A stretch of DNA of 64,000 nucleotides from Nitratireductor sp. GISD-1A_MAKvit (GCF_040819555.1 NZ_CP161920.1:3409001-3473000); one strand, 5' to 3'. Positions 18,590 through 28,239 are shown, counted from the stretch's first letter. Numbers and translations: made by a program. The notes: a model not told the origin generated them from the sequence alone.

Positions 18590-20513
18590 TTAACGTTTGA
18601 TTAGGAATGTCTTTGAATATCTTCCGGATTTTTCTGCGGAATAAGCAACTCCTATTCTGTTTAGATCGTATAATATAGAGCGCTTTTTTCTCAAGGCATC
18701 TTTAATGTTTCTTTCTTCATTTTTATTCAATCCTATTTCCTTGAAAACGTCAGATATTAAATACCTTCCAGGGTTTTTATTTTTCATTGCTATTATTAGC
18801 GCTTCTCTTGACGATACTTTTTGGTTGGTAGTTCCCCCCGAACCATCTAAGTCGTACTCCCAGTCGCGTATAACCGCGCCGGTGAAGGCCTCGCGAATTG
18901 CGCTCTCAACATCTCTTCCCAGAACGGTCTTCGGAAGGGTAACAAAAACCTCTGTCGGCAAACAGTTGCCCTCTTCATCTATCACCTTGCGACTGCGCGG
19001 GCGGCCCAAGGCCTGGATCACCTGTGCGGCAATCGACATCACCTCAAGTCTGTGACGAATGGCCTTTGCTTCCTTGGATCGAAGCCACTCTTTTGTTTGA
19101 GCACCTCTCAACGCAAAATAAATGTTCACCGGCCATGCTCGATCCCGGAAACTCAGGCCAAACAGTACTGCCTTGTTGCAGTCGCGAAAGTCGTTGAGGC
19201 CGTCGAGGCTGCCCCAATGTCCAGTTAATGCAATCTCCTCAGGGAGGTGCTTTCTTGCCAGTGCCTCGGTCGCCAGATGCGTTACCACCATCCACTTGTC
19301 TCCTGGCTTAGTGTGCTCGGAGACGAATTGCGCCAAGTGTCTAAGCCGCGCTTCACCAGCTTCGCGCATTGCCTCCTTGCCAATGCCGCTGGAGCGGAGG
19401 ATGTGAATCGTCAAGTTTCGATAGCTTCGCACCTTGGGAAGCGGAACAAGCTTGGCGCGCCGGTAGTCCAACACGGGATCTTGGTTCGCGGTTGCATTCA
19501 GCACTACGGGTGCAAAGAAATGCGGCACCTTCTCTTTTCCGGTGGTTAGAGCCTTACGCGAACCTTGAATCGAGAAGAGTGCCCAATGCCGATATAGCTG
19601 GATGATCGCAGAGAGGGTCTCCCATACATGCTGCAGTTCCGCATTCTTGCTATCGGGATCGTTCCAAACTGGGTGGTATGACGATACGGATTTCAAGTCC
19701 GACACCATTTGGCGGAAGAGTATCTCCAGCTCATCTATCTGCCCGCTGGAAAGTGGATCTTGCTCGCTCCATATGGGCGAAATCTCTTCAACACGGCTTG
19801 AGACAGCCTTGAAGAAATCGAGCATTGATGAGACTGCGGCGAAAGCCTGCCGATGCTTTGCCTTAAACTCCGCAGAGACGCGAAGCCCCAACACCCGGTG
19901 CAATGAACCTTCGTCAACTGAATGGAATTCAACTGCATTGGCCAAGGGCCTCATCGATGATAACGAGGCACCGACGCCCGCCTTCCCAGCTCCCGTAGGC
20001 GTCGACTATCCCAGAATATGATTGTGCCCAGGACTGCGTGACAGCAGCATGTGTAATCACTACCACCGGGAAATGCCGGCATTCTTGCAAGGTGACCGCG
20101 TTGGACGAGTGTCGCGTAATGGCAGCCTCGAAGCCGGCAAGCTCATTAATCGTGCGTGCGGCGTCCTCGCATTGCTGAATGGTTCGAGCGACGAAGAGAC
20201 CGCCAATTTGTAGCGGCGGTGAAAGTTTTCTGGAAGTCTTTGCCATCATTGCCAGGTACAGCAACGCGCCTTGCGTCTTCCCGACGCCCATCTCGGGCGC
20301 TAAAACCTGCCATGCTGGAGCAATTGAGAGGGCGCTTGCCTTCATATTCTGTTGGATTGCCAGGTGGAACGTCTCCCCCATCCTGGTCCAAAGCTCCCGG
20401 AAGGCAGGACCGGAGACATTGCCCAACTTCAAAGTCCACAACCGCTCCATTTCAGCGGCGAAATCGGATGGCAATACTGTCATTGAGTGTCGTGATTTGC
20501 GATCTTGCTCCAT
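18590..20513 (-). pseudogene. SF2 helicase-like ATPase, frameshifted
   Basis: The first frame (from 20513) holds Walker A APEMGVGKTQGAL near residue 75 and Walker B RCLVIIDEAL near residue 190, then ends at GQCS. The family sequence continues in the next frame with LANAVEFHSVDEG and ends at 18590. That part has the motif VI-like QALGRPRSRK and a C-terminal region that could be a winged helix. The switch is at 19946-19948, where the coding strand reads GAGGCCC; one C fewer restores 640 residues and IIDEALANAV. SF2 proteins of this kind occur in integrative elements; the role is unknown. Its start region faces the zinc-finger gene divergently and is duplicated at 12012. Confidence 0.75.
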
Positions 20514-21523
20514 CTTAATGCAGGCAAGTCTCTATAAGGGTCTTATAGAGGTTTGCCCGCATTAAATTTGTGCAGTTCATATGCCATATTACCGTATGGA
20601 TTCAATCAAAGACCAGCCTTGTAGTGCTCCCCACTGTGTTCGGGTTGGCAAGGGGCGTTACTGTGCCTATCACCGTTCCTTGGTTCGCCATTATGGAGCA
20701 CCTGTCACAGGACCAGGCAAGCAGCTCCTTGTCGTCCATCAACGCTATCTGAGGAAAGTTCTAGGGCCACAGATAGGGACCGACGAAGAGGTACAAGGAC
20801 TGCTTCAGAAGATCGCTGAGAGTGCCTTCGAACCTCGTCCCATCCACTTCCAGGACACCAGGGGGCGCATCCGTAGGGCGGCCTATGAAGCCGCTGTGGG
20901 GCAGGTAGAGAGGATCCGGCAGTGTTACCCTGGGGAGAACAATAGGGGACTGGCAGAGCGGCTCTGGTGGGCATTTCTGACGGTCCAGTTTGTCGAGCTG
21001 AACGATGTCTTCCTCCACCAGGACAGACACCACTTCTGGACGTCTGTGGTTCGTCTTCTGATTACCGACACCCACCGGAACAAACCATCTTCCCGTTATG
21101 CGGAGTATCTTCAGGAAAGACTAAATGCGCTTCTGTCAGTGCCAGCAGCAAGATGGTGCTCCAAGGTTGAACTGTAGGAGTGGGGACCGGATCCGCGTCT
21201 GTTTCGCTGACGAAGCCTGACAAAGACAGACAGGGGCGTGAAAACGAAAGTGGGGACTCCGAACTAGCAGAAAAATCTGAAGCGCCAACGTAAGAAGGGA
21301 GGCAGCAGTTCTCCCCCCGGGTACCCTTAGGCTACTTCTGAAGAAGCAATAGGCCGTCACACTGGTGTCACACCTGGGAAGTTCAAAATGTGACACGGGG
21401 CTTGACGACAGAGCCGACAAGATTCACGATAAAGTCGTTAAAGGATTGATTTATAGGGATTTATCTCGGGAAAAGTGGTGCCCAGAGGCGGATTCGAACC
21501 ACCGACACGCGGATTTTCAGTCC
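20436..21523. repeat. 1088-bp inverted repeat, right copy
   Basis: Exact inverse of 11002-12089. This copy is probably the original, because here the helicase reading frame continues beyond the repeat. Beyond 21523 the sequence continues into a second inverted repeat that matches the attR-integrase junction. Confidence 0.95.
20581..21177 (+). CDS. Zinc-finger protein of unknown function, copy 2
   Basis: Identical in sequence to the 198-residue protein encoded at 11348-11944 (C-x4-C, C-x2-H finger near residues 14-31, then a basic helical region, no HNH catalytic motif). It is divergent from the helicase start at 20513, with 67 bases between them, so the two genes may share regulation. The intergenic region contains a near-perfect inverted repeat around 20519-20566 (AATGCAGGCAA / TTGCCCGCATT) that may be an operator. 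Confidence 0.7.
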   Translation: MPYYRMDSIKDQPCSAPHCVRVGKGRYCAYHRSLVRHYGAPVTGPGKQLLVVHQRYLRKVLGPQIGTDEEVQGLLQKIAESAFEPRPIHFQDTRGRIRRAAYEAAVGQVERIRQCYPGENNRGLAERLWWAFLTVQFVELNDVFLHQDRHHFWTSVVRLLITDTHRNKPSSRYAEYLQERLNALLSVPAARWCSKVEL

Positions 21524-21639
21524 CCCTCTGAGAACACCGATAGTTCAACAGGAACAACACCTTAGATAACCCGACGATCAGTCCTGTCACACTGGTGTCA
21601 CAGGAGATGATCAATGGCGACCATTCGGAAGCGCGGCAA
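21476..21639. repeat. 164-bp inverted copy of attR plus integrase start (attP-like)
   Basis: This is the reverse complement of 23456-23619. It contains the inverted att core (21476-21523), the integrase upstream region with an arm-type box, and the first nine integrase codons starting at 21614. Joined to the left-end sequence at 20436-21475, it recreates the order integrase, att core, left end, which is how attP of the circular form would read. The integrase fragment itself is dead. Confidence 0.88.
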
Positions 21640-21648
21640 GATGCGCTC

Positions 21649-22467
21649 TCATTGTCGGATTTTCCTCTCTCCTCTATACTGAAGCACCATTACAAGAGCG
21701 CTCTCATAGGCTGCCTCTTTGGCAAGTTTAGTGGTCCGCAAAACTGTAAGGCGGTGCTGGCGGGCTGACAGCGCAGCGTATTTCTTCAATTGATCTGAGC
21801 AGGCAATGACGACAGCTTTAGCGATGTCACTTGCTGGTGACACTTTGTCATCTAAGAGCGGGACGGCGGTCAACATACAATCTCTCGAATTCTGAAGGGC
21901 TAAATCCGCACTATCGTTCGCAATAAGCGTACTTCCATATTCCTCCGACTGATCGCCATTGCCGAAATGTTCATCAGTCTCGATTGTTTGGAGATGCACG
22001 AATTCTCCAGACTGAAAGTTATAGAAGTGTGCACCCATCGTCCCTTGCTCGTTTCTCAAGCCCGCGACGACAAGCAACGTACTATCCTTCCGAAACTCTA
22101 TCGGCCGAAAACCATCGTCTACATTTCCCCAACAGCACACGCTAAATGGAAGGAAAAACACGTCTCCATTTCGGGCGTCCAGCACAGCGCCGGCTACGCA
22201 AGTTGTTCCGCACCCCCAAGAAGTTAAGATGTAATGACCTGCAAAATTCACACGCCCTTTGGCTGCGTTTCGAAGACGAGTTCGGTATTTATTGGCTCGA
22301 CTATGCGATGACAGGTTTGGGGCGCTAACTGGGCCGCGATAAACCTCTACTGGGTATGAGCGGAATTTCGGGATACTCGAAACCGATTCGGCCCTAGCCG
22401 CACAAGGTATCCAAAGCATTGTAAAGACGACCAATTTAACAATCACAAACGCCGTCATGCGATTCAT
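21649..22467 (-). CDS. Secreted protein of unknown function
   Basis: The 272-residue protein has a signal peptide (hydrophobic AFVIVKLVVFTMLWI, then ARA-ES) and a mature part with paired cysteines (SWGCGTTC, FSVCCWG). The start at 22467 is preceded by GGGAGAG; an upstream TTG start is less likely. It follows the integrase stop by about 25 bases on the same strand and may be co-transcribed. I do not recognise the family. Its 3' end abuts the inverted integrase fragment, so it may have been placed or trimmed by the rearrangement. Confidence 0.65.
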   Translation of the reverse strand: MNRMTAFVIVKLVVFTMLWIPCAARAESVSSIPKFRSYPVEVYRGPVSAPNLSSHSRANKYRTRLRNAAKGRVNFAGHYILTSWGCGTTCVAGAVLDARNGDVFFLPFSVCCWGNVDDGFRPIEFRKDSTLLVVAGLRNEQGTMGAHFYNFQSGEFVHLQTIETDEHFGNGDQSEEYGSTLIANDSADLALQNSRDCMLTAVPLLDDKVSPASDIAKAVVIACSDQLKKYAALSARQHRLTVLRTTKLAKEAAYESALVMVLQYRGERKIRQ

Positions 22468-22491
22468 TTCAATCTCTCCCAAGTTGAACAA

Positions 22492-23481
22492 TTATTCGCC
22501 TGATAGCGCGCACAATTTTTGCGCTACATCTTGAGATTTCAGATGCGTATATCGAAACAACATACGCGGATCTCTATGACCACTGATCAATGCTACTTCA
22601 GCAACATTCAGTCCTCGTTCAAAGAAGCGGCTAACTGCTTCATGCCGTAGATCATGAAAACGAAGGTCACTAATGCCAGCTCGTTCTACAAGCCTATCCC
22701 AAGCCTGCCTGAGCGCCGTGTCGGTAGTCGGTAAAACCCGCTCGGTGCGGCGTGGAAGTCGTGACAGAATGGCGTTGGCTGCGGGTGTCAAAGGAACCTG
22801 CCTTGGATGCCCATTCTTGGTATCTGGCAAGAAAGCAAGATTATTATCCAGATCAATATTGTCCCAATTCAAGCTCAATAGTTCGCTCCGGCGCATCGCG
22901 GTTTCAATTGCCAATTCAATTGCCGGCCAGAGGTAGGGTGAGCGGCTGTATCTCGCAGCTTCACGCAAAGCTTCAAACTCGCCTTGTTCAAGACGACGGT
23001 TCCTCGACTTGATGCCCATCGGGATTCTGATTTGGTCAACAGGGTTTGAAGCAAGGGATAATCCCCATTCTTTCCTCGCGATTTCGATAGCATGCCTGAT
23101 CAGTACAAGATCGTACTGGCTGGCTCTCAGACCGTCCTTGTTTCTCCGATTTCGAAATTTGCAGAGGGTAGGAGCATCGAGGGCAACTAAGGGTGTAGTA
23201 GCAATCCGATCTCTTTGGAGCCGCGCCAGTCGACGCTCTTCAGCATCTCTTCCCTTTTTTGATGGTGTGATTTCTCGCCCATACCTTTCGAGCAGTGCGC
23301 CAAGGGTGAGATCGTTCAGCGCGGACATGTCTATATGCCGACCAAGATCAATGTTGCTCTCAATCTTCCTTGCCCATTGCTCCGCATCTTTTCGGGTAGA
23401 GAACGACTTGTTTTGCGGAGGAACACCCTTACGCCGAACCTGTACCTGCCATTTGTTGCCGCGCTTCCGAATGGTCGCCAT
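22492..23481 (-). CDS. int: Tyrosine recombinase/phage-type integrase
   Basis: The 329-residue protein has an N-terminal arm-binding region (MATIRKRGNKWQVQVRRKG), a SAM-like core-binding domain, and a catalytic domain with Arg in AMRRSELLSLNW, HDLRHEAVSRF, GHRD and the Tyr nucleophile in MLFRYTHLKS. It starts 90 bases from attR and reads into the island, as usual for tRNA-targeting integrases. It should catalyse recombination between the att cores in tRNA-Phe. A dead copy of its first codons lies at 21614. Confidence 0.95.
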   Translation of the reverse strand: MATIRKRGNKWQVQVRRKGVPPQNKSFSTRKDAEQWARKIESNIDLGRHIDMSALNDLTLGALLERYGREITPSKKGRDAEERRLARLQRDRIATTPLVALDAPTLCKFRNRRNKDGLRASQYDLVLIRHAIEIARKEWGLSLASNPVDQIRIPMGIKSRNRRLEQGEFEALREAARYSRSPYLWPAIELAIETAMRRSELLSLNWDNIDLDNNLAFLPDTKNGHPRQVPLTPAANAILSRLPRRTERVLPTTDTALRQAWDRLVERAGISDLRFHDLRHEAVSRFFERGLNVAEVALISGHRDPRMLFRYTHLKSQDVAQKLCALSGE

Positions 23482-23619
23482 TGATCATCTCCTGTGACAC
23501 CAGTGTGACAGGACTGATCGTCGGGTTATCTAAGGTGTTGTTCCTGTTGAACTATCGGTGTTCTCAGAGGGGGACTGAAAATCCGCGTGTCGGTGGTTCG
23601 AATCCGCCTCTGGGCACCA
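23456..23619. repeat. 164-bp repeat, right copy (integrase start and attR)
   Basis: Functional original of the sequence repeated in inverse at 21476-21639. It includes the arm-type 17-mer at 23493-23509, the presumed integrase promoter and the attR core. Confidence 0.88.
23572..23619 (+). other. attR core (duplicate of tRNA-Phe 3' half)
   Basis: A 48-base direct repeat of 11002-11049, lacking the tRNA 5' half, so not a tRNA gene. It marks the right end of the island; chromosome-like sequence resumes with TTTCTTTCTTC. Confidence 0.88.
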
Positions 23620-23992
23620 TTTCTTTCTTCAAAAGAATGCATTTTCAAGAAGTTGGCGAATGCCGCGAGTTCTCAACCCACCGCTCCATCCATCTAATTG
23701 ACGCTGGTAGGGATTGATTGTCTCAATCCGTCTCCTTGCCTCTCATTGCCTCGGTGGCGTTCGAGACAACGCAGCTTTGAACCAGGCTTGGCAGTTTGCA
23801 GGGAGTGTGGCGGCTTGCGCTACCAGCTACTTAGCGGGCGACAGATCTGCGATCGCGAAGGCGGGGCTGGCAGCATTGCGCCTGCAAATCGATCGTTGGA
23901 ATGAATTCGGCGCGATCTGCTAAGCAGCCGTTCGCTGCGAGCAGAACGGATGGCCGCATTTGATCACCCGATCAGGCGGTCTGGCGAGCAGC
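23620..23992. other. Gene-free stretch right of attR
   Basis: Only short open frames without recognisable motifs are found here. One 69-codon frame (23714-23923) has no family resemblance I can see. It could contain the old chromosomal flank of tRNA-Phe or debris of an earlier insertion. Confidence 0.4.
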
Positions 23993-25721
23993 CTATCGGG
24001 GCCCGGATTCGCCCAGCTTGCAGGCGGCCTCATGTTGGCTAAGGAACACGTCACCGGTAAGCTCTTCGAGGAAATGGCTGCGCTTCAACCGATCCATCAC
24101 CGGGCCCTTCACCTCACTCAAATGCAGCCGGACACCCGCGTCATTCAGCCGTGTATTGATCGTCTCGAGCGATTCCAGCGCCGACAGATCGATCTCATTC
24201 ACCGCCGGGAACATGAGGACGACATCCGTCAAATCGGGTTTGTCGGCCGCATAGCGCGAAAGTTGGTCCTCCAGAAAGCGCGCATTGGGGAAATAGAGGC
24301 TCTCGTCGACACGCAAGCTCAGCACATGCGGTTGGGTCTCGACCTCATGTCGCAGCACGTTGCGGAAGTGCTCGGTCCCGGGCACCCGGCCCCACCACGG
24401 CCATATGCGGGCGCGAGGTCTTGAAAAGATGCACGAGGATCGAGGTAACCACCCCCGCGGTCACTCCTGCCTCGACCCCGAAAAGCAGCGTAAGAAGGAT
24501 CGTTACGCTGACGGCGGCGAAATCGGCGTGACTGAAGGCCCATGCCCGTTTCAGTATTGAGAAATCGACAAGGCTCAGGACCGCGACGATGATCGTGGCG
24601 GCCAAGGTGGCCTTGGGGAGAAAATAGATCAGCGGAGTCAGAAACAGCGCGGCAAGCGCCAGACCAACGGCGGTGAAAGCCCCGGCCGCCGGCGTCTCTG
24701 CCCCTGCATCAAAATTCACGACCGAGCGCGAGAAACCGCCGGTAACCGGGAAGCCGCCGGTGAACGCGGCCCCGAGGTTAGCGCTGCCGAGGCCGATCAG
24801 CTCTTGGTCCGGGTCGATCCGCTGGCGCTTCTTGGCGGCGAGGGTTTGCGCCACCGAGATACTCTCCACAAAGCCGATGACGGAGATCAGGAGAGCCGGA
24901 ACGAAAAGCTGCGACAGCAGGTCAGGCGAGAGCGAAGGCAGGGTCAGCGGTGGCAGGCTCTGCGGCACTTCGCCCACGATCGCCACGCCGTGCGCGTCGA
25001 GTCCGAAGGCCCACACCGCCAGCGTGGTGCCGACGATCGCCAGCACGGGCCCTGTCTTGGCGCCGATATCCGCCATGCGCGGCCCCAGCCCGAGGCGCCT
25101 GAGCAGTGGTTTCAGCCCGCCGCGCACCCAGAACAGGAAACCTGTCGCGGTCACACCTAGCAGTGCGGTAATGAGGTTTACCTCATCCAGATGCGCCCAG
25201 AGGCTGGCGAGAATTTCCACCAGCGTATGCCCCTCCGCTTCGATCCCCAGAATATGGCGCAACTGGCTAGCCGCAATGAGAATGCCGGAAGCGGTGATGA
25301 ACCCTGCGATGACCGGATGAGACAGGAAATTCGCCAAGAAGCCGAGCCGAAACAGGCCAAGCGCCAGCAACATCGCCCCTGAGACGAACGCCAGTGTCAG
25401 CCCCGCTGTTACATAGCCCGCCGTGCCGCTTTGGGCTATCTCGCCCACCGCCGCCGCCGTCATTAGCGAGACCACGGCCACCGGCCCCACCGCCAGCGCC
25501 CGGCTGGTCCCAAAGATGGCATACAGCATGATCGGCGCGATGGACGCATAGATCCCCGCCTCGGGTGGCATCCCCGCTAACAGCGCATAGGCCAGGGACT
25601 GCGGGATCAGCATGATCGTAACGATCACGGCAGCCACCATGTCGCCAGTGGCCTGGCCACGGTCATAGCGGCGTCCCCAGTGGAGGATCGGTAGGTATTG
25701 CGCAAGCGAGGGCAGGGTCAT
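23993..25721 (-). pseudogene. SulP-family anion transporter with STAS domain, frameshifted
   Basis: The frame from 25721 encodes the membrane part with many hydrophobic segments and the SulP signatures IPQSLAYALLAGMPPEAGIY and GGFPVTGGFSRS, up to RPHMAVVG. The STAS domain follows in the next frame (PGTEHFRNVLRHE, then VLMFPAVNEIDLSALESLE) to 23993. The switch is at 24390-24393, where the coding strand reads GGGGCC; one G fewer joins VVG to RVPGTEHF and gives 575 residues. Its position at the end of a sulfide-detoxification operon suggests sulfate, sulfite or thiosulfate transport. The break may be artefactual. Confidence 0.9.
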
Positions 25722-25774
25722 GTTAGGTTATCCAACACAGGCAGGGGCAGCCTCGCAGGGCCACCTGATCAAGT

Positions 25775-26695
25775 TCAGTCGAACCGGTTGACCGGCAGTT
25801 TCAGGTAGTGGTTGCCGTCATCCTCGGCTGCTGGCAGTCGCCCGCCGCGCAAGTTGATCTGCAAGGCAGCAAGGATACGGTTCGGCAGCGACAGCGTCGC
25901 GTCGCGGGTCTGGCGCCGCTCTATATAGTCCTCGCGCCTGGTGCCCTCTCTGACGTGAATGTTGTTGGCCTTGTGCTCACCGACGGTGGCTTCCCATATC
26001 GGTTCTTTGCGCTCCTTGGTGCCATAGTCATGGCCGACAAAAAGGCGGGTTTTCTCGGGCAGAGACAGGATGTCTTGAATCGAGTCCCAGAGCTCCGCCG
26101 TCACGCCACCGGGGAAGTCCGAGCGCGAGGTGCCCGCGTCGGGCTGCATCAGTGTGTCATGCACAAAGGCGGCATCACCGCAAACGTAAGAGATCGAGCC
26201 CAGCGTATGCCCGGGCGAAAGCATCACGTTCACGTCCAACTCGCCGATCTTGAAGGTCTCGCCTTCCTGAAACAGGTGGTCGAAATCCTGGCTCGGGTCG
26301 AAGGCATCGGGCAGGTTATAGAGATCCGCCCAGATCTTGGCGATCTCCGGCACCAGTGCTCCGATGGCATTCGGTGCGCCTGTACGCTCCTTCAGTTGGG
26401 CCGAGGCCATCACGTGATCCGCATGGGGGTGAGTGTCGAGCACCCACTCCACGGTAAGGCCGTTTTCCGCCACAAGGTCCAATACCTGTTCCATGCTCTC
26501 GGTCGAGAACCGGTAGTTCTTCGGGTTAAAGTTCCACACTACATCGATCAGTGCGGCCTTCTTCGTCGCTGGATCGGCGCAGATATATTGGATCGACCCG
26601 GTGTCCGGTTCGTAAATTCCCCAGACATCAGGACTCCGATCCCCCGTCGAAGGGGAGTGGCGGACGAGGGGAGCATTCAGCGGATCGCTCATCAT
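25775..26695 (-). CDS. blh: MBL-fold persulfide dioxygenase (Blh/ETHE1-like)
   Basis: The metallo-beta-lactamase core shows DTHPHADHVMA as iron ligands, SPGHTLGSISY and VGHDYG. With the BigR-type repressor and two YeeE/YedE genes, this matches Blh, which oxidises glutathione persulfide to sulfite in sulfide detoxification. The 306-residue length is as expected for a single-domain Blh without rhodanese. The start overlaps the upstream gene's stop (ATGA). Confidence 0.87.
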   Translation of the reverse strand: MMSDPLNAPLVRHSPSTGDRSPDVWGIYEPDTGSIQYICADPATKKAALIDVVWNFNPKNYRFSTESMEQVLDLVAENGLTVEWVLDTHPHADHVMASAQLKERTGAPNAIGALVPEIAKIWADLYNLPDAFDPSQDFDHLFQEGETFKIGELDVNVMLSPGHTLGSISYVCGDAAFVHDTLMQPDAGTSRSDFPGGVTAELWDSIQDILSLPEKTRLFVGHDYGTKERKEPIWEATVGEHKANNIHVREGTRREDYIERRQTRDATLSLPNRILAALQINLRGGRLPAAEDDGNHYLKLPVNRFD

Positions 26696-27132
26696 GAGGC
26701 TCCTTTACGTGCATTGGGTGTGAGGTCAGGCGTATGGCGTGCGGCCCACATTCCAACGAGCATGAAGGGCACGAAGGTCAGTGTTCCGGTCGCGGCCACA
26801 GGCAGGGCGGTTAGCGCGGGGCCAGGGCAAAAGCCGCCCACCCCCCAGCCGATGCCAAAGATCGCGGCCCCGGTGAGCAGTTTCAGCTCCAGGTCGTTGC
26901 GCGTGGGGAGCCGAAAGACGCTGTCGAACAGCGGTTTCTGACAGCTGCGAAAGAGCAGCGCGAAGCCCGGTGCCGTAACGGCGATGGCCCCGCCCATGAC
27001 AAAGGCGAGACTCGGATCCCAAGTGCCAAATACATCCAGAAAGTTGAGAATCTTCGCCGGATTGGCCATGCCGGAGACAATCAGGCCAAGGCCGAAGATC
27101 AGTCCGGAGAGAAGCGCGAAAATCTGTTTCAT
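26692..27132 (-). CDS. YeeE/YedE-family (DUF6691) membrane protein
   Basis: A membrane protein of about 146 residues with four hydrophobic segments and GWGVGGFCPGPAL, a Cys-containing motif of half-length YeeE/YedE transporters for thiosulfate or other sulfur species. I start at 27132 (MKQIFALLSGL); the longer frame extends into the upstream gene. It pairs with the next gene to make a two-part transporter, as PmpA/PmpB-type pairs do. Confidence 0.87.
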   Translation of the reverse strand: MKQIFALLSGLIFGLGLIVSGMANPAKILNFLDVFGTWDPSLAFVMGGAIAVTAPGFALLFRSCQKPLFDSVFRLPTRNDLELKLLTGAAIFGIGWGVGGFCPGPALTALPVAATGTLTFVPFMLVGMWAARHTPDLTPNARKGAS

Positions 27133-27133
27133 G

Positions 27134-27568
27134 TCAGACTCCGATGAGGTGACGCATGACGAAGACGGTCGCAATGGCCGTCGCCATGAAGGTTACGGTT
27201 GCCACGATCGAACGGGCCGAGCCTCGGCTGATCCCGCAGACCCCATGGCCTGAGGTGCAGCCATTGCCATAGCTCGCGCCGAATCCGACCAGCAGACCGG
27301 CGACCGCCATGAGAACCGGGTTCGACGGCACCCATTGCTGCGGCCAGCTACCCGAGACCAAGAGCCACAGCGGCGCGGCCAGCAGCAGCCCCAGCACGAA
27401 CAGTGCCGAAACGCCGCGCTCCCCTCCTTCGGTGCTGCGGGTGAAAATCTTGGCCGTCAGGCCGCTGATGCCCGCGATGCGGCCGTTGGTGCCCATCAGC
27501 AGAACCGCCGAGGCCCCGATCATCATGCCTCCACCGAGCGACAGCCAGGGGGTGAATTCGGTTTCCAT
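27134..27568 (-). CDS. YeeE/YedE-family membrane protein
   Basis: The 144-residue membrane protein carries [20 protein letters not shown], the conserved Cys motif of YeeE/YedE proteins. It is the first gene of the operon read leftwards, divergent from the ArsR/BigR regulator, and is directly followed by its partner half. Confidence 0.88.
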   Translation of the reverse strand: METEFTPWLSLGGGMMIGASAVLLMGTNGRIAGISGLTAKIFTRSTEGGERGVSALFVLGLLLAAPLWLLVSGSWPQQWVPSNPVLMAVAGLLVGFGASYGNGCTSGHGVCGISRGSARSIVATVTFMATAIATVFVMRHLIGV

Positions 27569-27624
27569 GTTCCATCTCCGCGATGCGCCCCCCTTTGAGA
27601 GGGTGGGCTTGTATCGATCTGCTC

Positions 27625-27660
27625 AATACTATATATTCGACATACTTAATATTCAATGAG
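27625..27660. promoter_or_regulatory. Candidate BigR operator/divergent promoter
   Basis: The short AT-rich interval between the divergent regulator and transporter genes contains two ATATTC boxes (27633-27638 and 27649-27654), 16 bases apart, within TATATATTCGACATAC and surrounding AT-rich DNA. Its position just before the regulator start fits autorepression. The motif is by eye only. Confidence 0.4.
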
Positions 27661-27666
27661 CGTAAT

Positions 27667-27975
27667 ATGAAAAACGTAGAGGACTTCCTCGATGGCGATA
27701 TCGCGAGCGCGGCGACATTGATGACGATGCTGGCCTCCGAGGCGCGTTTGCAGATTCTCTGCCGCCTGCTCGAGGGCGAAAAGTCGGTGGGCGCCCTTGC
27801 GCAAGCCTGTGGGGTTTCACAGTCCACCATGTCACAGCAGTTGAAGAAGCTGAAAGAAGCCGGATTGGTCGAGGGCCGCCGGGCCGGACAGACGATCTAT
27901 TACGGCGTCAAGGGCCATGAGGCCGTCGCCGTACTGGAAACGCTGCACAGGCTCTACTGCGCCCGCGACGATTGA
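27667..27975 (+). CDS. bigR: ArsR-family repressor, BigR-like persulfide sensor
   Basis: The roughly 102-residue winged-helix repressor has MLASEARLQILCRLLEGEKS, recognition helix CGVSQSTMSQQLKKLK and ETLHRLYCARD near the end. One Cys in the second helix region (LQILC) and one near the C-terminus (LYC) are where BigR/SqrR-type sensors place their redox pair, which forms a tri- or tetrasulfide bridge with persulfides. Start chosen at 27667 (MKNVEDFL). Divergent from the operon it presumably represses. Confidence 0.85.
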   Translation: MKNVEDFLDGDIASAATLMTMLASEARLQILCRLLEGEKSVGALAQACGVSQSTMSQQLKKLKEAGLVEGRRAGQTIYYGVKGHEAVAVLETLHRLYCARDD

Positions 27976-28076
27976 TGCAGAGCCCCCGGCAGAGCCGGAC
28001 GCCCTGAGCGTTCTCACGCATTGGCCTTCTCATCCGCATAGGATCTGACGAACTGACCTATTCCCTTCGAAATCAG

Positions 28077-28118
28077 TCGCCCGCCGGTGGTTGCCGGTCG
28101 GGCGATTTTCCTTTTTGA
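28077..28118 (+). terminator. Rho-independent terminator
   Basis: Stem TCGCCCG with CGGGCGA around a loop, followed by TTTTCCTTTTT. It lies between the bigR-like gene and the MlrC-like operon and probably ends the regulator transcript. Confidence 0.65.
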
Positions 28119-28239
28119 GGTCCCGGCACCGCGGCGCTCTCCACAGGGAGAAAGCCAGCGGAGGTTCGAACGGTTGACAAAACAAAACAATTATTTTTTA
28201 TGATACGGAACATTTGTTTTATATTTCGTCGGATAATGT

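Noticed and set aside
20581..21177. HNH homing endonuclease
   Set aside because: The N-terminal zinc finger resembles those in front of HNH domains, but no H-N-H catalytic motif follows.
21476..21523. tRNA-like sequence on the minus strand
   Set aside because: Only the 3' half of tRNA-Phe is present; it is an att core copy, not a tRNA gene. The same applies to 23572-23619.
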